Below, piece after piece: positions 40,042 through 42,001 of a stretch of DNA of 42,001 nt. The stretch's first letter is position 1. Each line of letters begins with the position of its first letter. The DNA is from Tubiluchus corallicola (Eukaryota; Priapulida; Priapulimorpha; Priapulimorphida; Tubiluchidae): NCBI GenBank assembly GCA_030141605.1, contig JAQGDQ010001415.1, positions 1 through 42,001 on the forward strand, given 5' to 3'. Made by a program: the position numbers and the translations under genes. The notes under the pieces are model-generated. The model ran no database searches, had not been told where the DNA came from, and saw only the letters and a program-made list of their open reading frames with translations.

Positions 40042-41868
40042 ATGGGAAAGCTTAGAAACTTGGAAATTCATTTCTTAAACTGTGCTCAGCCAGCCCCGGT
40101 GTTTTATGCCGGGCAGACAATATCCGGGCAAATGGTGGTGGAACTCAGTGAACCAATGAAAATGAGAGGTAAGTAGTAGGGATACAATATCTCTGTGTCA
40201 TAGGGTTGCCATCTTTTCACAAATCAATACCAAGAATAAAGAAGCAGCCAGGGCTTCTGCTGGCAGCACTGTAAGCTTCCAAAAGTGGGCTATTCCACGG
40301 AGCACCGCACAGTGACGCATTTCCTGTATTTCAGACATTTTACGAGGTCTGTTTTGGAAATGAAAATCTTGATTTCAGACTCTTAAAAGTGTAAAACTTT
40401 CTTGAATTTTCTGTTACTGAGACCTGTAACCCTTGTGCACTCAAATAAGCTCAAGCAAAGTCTGCAAATCACCGAAGATTACTTGCACTACACTTGCTAC
40501 TGCAACTAAAATTGGCAAAAAGTGTAGGCGGGGTGAAAAGATGAAACTTTATAGCAGAATTAAACTTAATTTAATAAGTTTGCTGTTTTCTTAACAGAGA
40601 TTCTGCCATTTTTAACTTAACCTTGTGCAAAGTTACAATAGCATGAACATGCATATTTGTATTTTTCACTTAAACTTCTACTCGATGGTAAAAACCTGTA
40701 AATTTTGGAATTTTCCAAAAGTCCAAGCGAACTATGGATATATGGCTGAATTTCAGGAGACTCTGGAGTAATAGCAACCCTGCTGTGTCACTCCCTCATG
40801 CACACTTTCAATTTCAAGACTTGGTTCAGGAGGCGGAAGTCGATTTTTGAATCTCTTCAATGAATAGGCCCAGTTGGCCTGCAGAGCAGCTTACCAGTAA
40901 ATTTTCAATCAATGCAAGAATGATTCACACTTCACGTCCAACTTTTACATTTTTAACCACTTTTGGTCAAACAACGTAGATTTGAATTCCTGTTAAATTC
41001 GCTTTCCAATTACTGAAAATGCACTGTAAATTACATTCACATGCCAAGATTTTAGTTGCAAATACCTCTTTGCTAGACAAGGTCTTTGGTTTCTAAAATG
41101 AACTGTACATTTGTTGCAAGCAAATTTGCTCATTTTTTGGCAAATTGCCAACTATGAATAGGAAATTGGAATTGCAAACACAAAATGATTCAGCGCAAAC
41201 AGTATAACATCCGCTAGGAGGGTACATAATGATGCAAATAGCATTTCATATAAAACTGGTGTTTATCACCAGTTTATCGGTTTTGTTCAAATTTCAATTA
41301 CAATGCAAAAATTTTCAAATATTTATCTCTTAATTTTAATTTGAACATAATTTTATTATGCGATTTATGCCAGAAAGTTTTAACAACTTATACCCGCGCA
41401 CGCCTCGCTTAGTAAATTCAATAACTGTTAGTAAATTGATATAAACACAATATTTGCAGAATTATTAGTTACATTATGTGAGTAAAAATAAAATAAAAAC
41501 TTAATGGTACATAGTTATATGATTAGCCTGTAAAAATATCACTAAACATGAATCTTCGCTACATACATAAAATAGTTTCAATTATCATTATTTAAAGCGT
41601 TTAAATTCAGTTACAAATGTCTGCAGACAATCAAATATTTTACAATTATTTACGTAACTTAATTTTGAACTCTATATCTTTATCACTTATTTTAGTACTT
41701 GCATGACATTCTAATGTATAGGTATTCGAGTGAAATTTGAAGGATCGGCAAATGTAAGTTGGTCAGAGAGTCGATCTCGCACTCGCGATGGAAAAACTGA
41801 GCACTATACTGTTCACTACAGCAACCACGAAACATACTTTAAGCATGCAGTTACTGTGTATGGAAAAC
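40042..41868 (+). CDS. Second alpha-arrestin gene, first two coding exons (runs off the window)
   Basis: Exon 1, 40,042-40,168 (127 bp), encodes LEIHFLN, PVFYAGQTISGQMVVEL and PMKMR and ends in phase 1 at AG|GTAAGT. Exon 2, 41,722-41,868 (147 bp), encodes GIRVKFEGSANVSWSES, a basic insert RSRTRDGKTEHY, HETYFKHAVTVYGK and ends in phase 1 at C|GTAAGT. Exon 1 has the same length and phase as in the minus-strand gene, with about 28 of 42 residues identical; exon 2 is eight codons longer. These are the first strands of an arrestin N-domain. Introns of 1.55 kb and repeats at its 5' side suggest a real, not retroposed, paralogue. The C-domain lies outside the window. Confidence 0.88.
40169..41721 (+). 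other. Intron 1 of the second alpha-arrestin gene
   Basis: GT...AG bounded, AT-rich. No exon, terminal repeat or RNA gene was recognised. Confidence 0.5.
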
Positions 41869-42001
41869 GTAAGTTTTTTTCCGTTTTTCTTTTGCACTTA
41901 CGAGTTGTGAAGTTTAATCACGCATTCGTGAGAGAGCATACAAAGTGTGATCAAGATTTTCGTAATTTAGCATAGGGTTTTTTTTGGTTTTCATTACATA
42001 G

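Noticed and set aside
1-42001. CRISPR array, bacterial operon or viral genome
   Set aside because: The tandem arrays are minisatellites without spacers, and genes are intron-split with eukaryotic signals.

Overview
The window is AT-rich nuclear DNA of an invertebrate metazoan; the clade cannot be fixed from sequence alone. The reasons are intron-split genes with consensus splice sites, alpha-arrestin genes of animal type, and a dense load of eukaryotic transposons: several non-LTR retrotransposon families, a solo LTR, hAT-like and piggyBac-like non-autonomous elements, tRNA-derived SINE heads and minisatellites.

Region 1 (1-16,850) is a tandem segmental duplication with a period near 8 kb (1-86 = 8008-8087; 1829-6866 = 11,349-15,326; a third, more diverged piece at about 16,445-16,640). 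Each copy carries minus-strand exons of one unrecognised, mostly helical, possibly spectrin-repeat-like protein. Every block enters and leaves in phase 0, so the two blocks read through in frame (copy 2 is 5' of copy 1 on the transcript). Introns are nearly identical between copies while the exons are strongly diverged or entirely different. A decayed LINE (8088-11,348) has replaced about 1.74 kb of copy 2, and a piggyBac-like MITE sits in both copies.

Region 2 (16,850-26,640) is a nested transposon stack. A repeat family, whose less interrupted copy lies at 35,521-36,972, has been hit by a 5.6 kb non-LTR retrotransposon (17,121-22,737), a 590 bp solo LTR (23,433-24,022) and a roughly 360 bp insert. 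Comparing the two copies gives exact empty sites. The retrotransposon has an unusual ORF1 (PHD finger, coiled coil, three CCCH fingers) and a nearly intact endonuclease/reverse transcriptase ORF2 broken by one frameshift.

Region 3 (26,640-42,001) holds two alpha-arrestin (ARRDC-type) genes in head-to-head orientation. The first is complete on the minus strand (eight coding exons between 35,243 and 27,934, 408 aa, C-terminal PPxY motif). The second runs off the right edge on the plus strand (exons 40,042-40,168 and 41,722-41,868). The 4.8 kb between their start codons is almost filled with repeats: the repeat above, a 562 bp retroposon with a 17 bp target duplication, a hAT-like element with 8 bp target duplications and a 20-unit 41 bp minisatellite. 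Introns of the first gene contain a 415 bp foldback element, tRNA-like SINE heads, and a minisatellite that has copied the gene's own 5' splice site.
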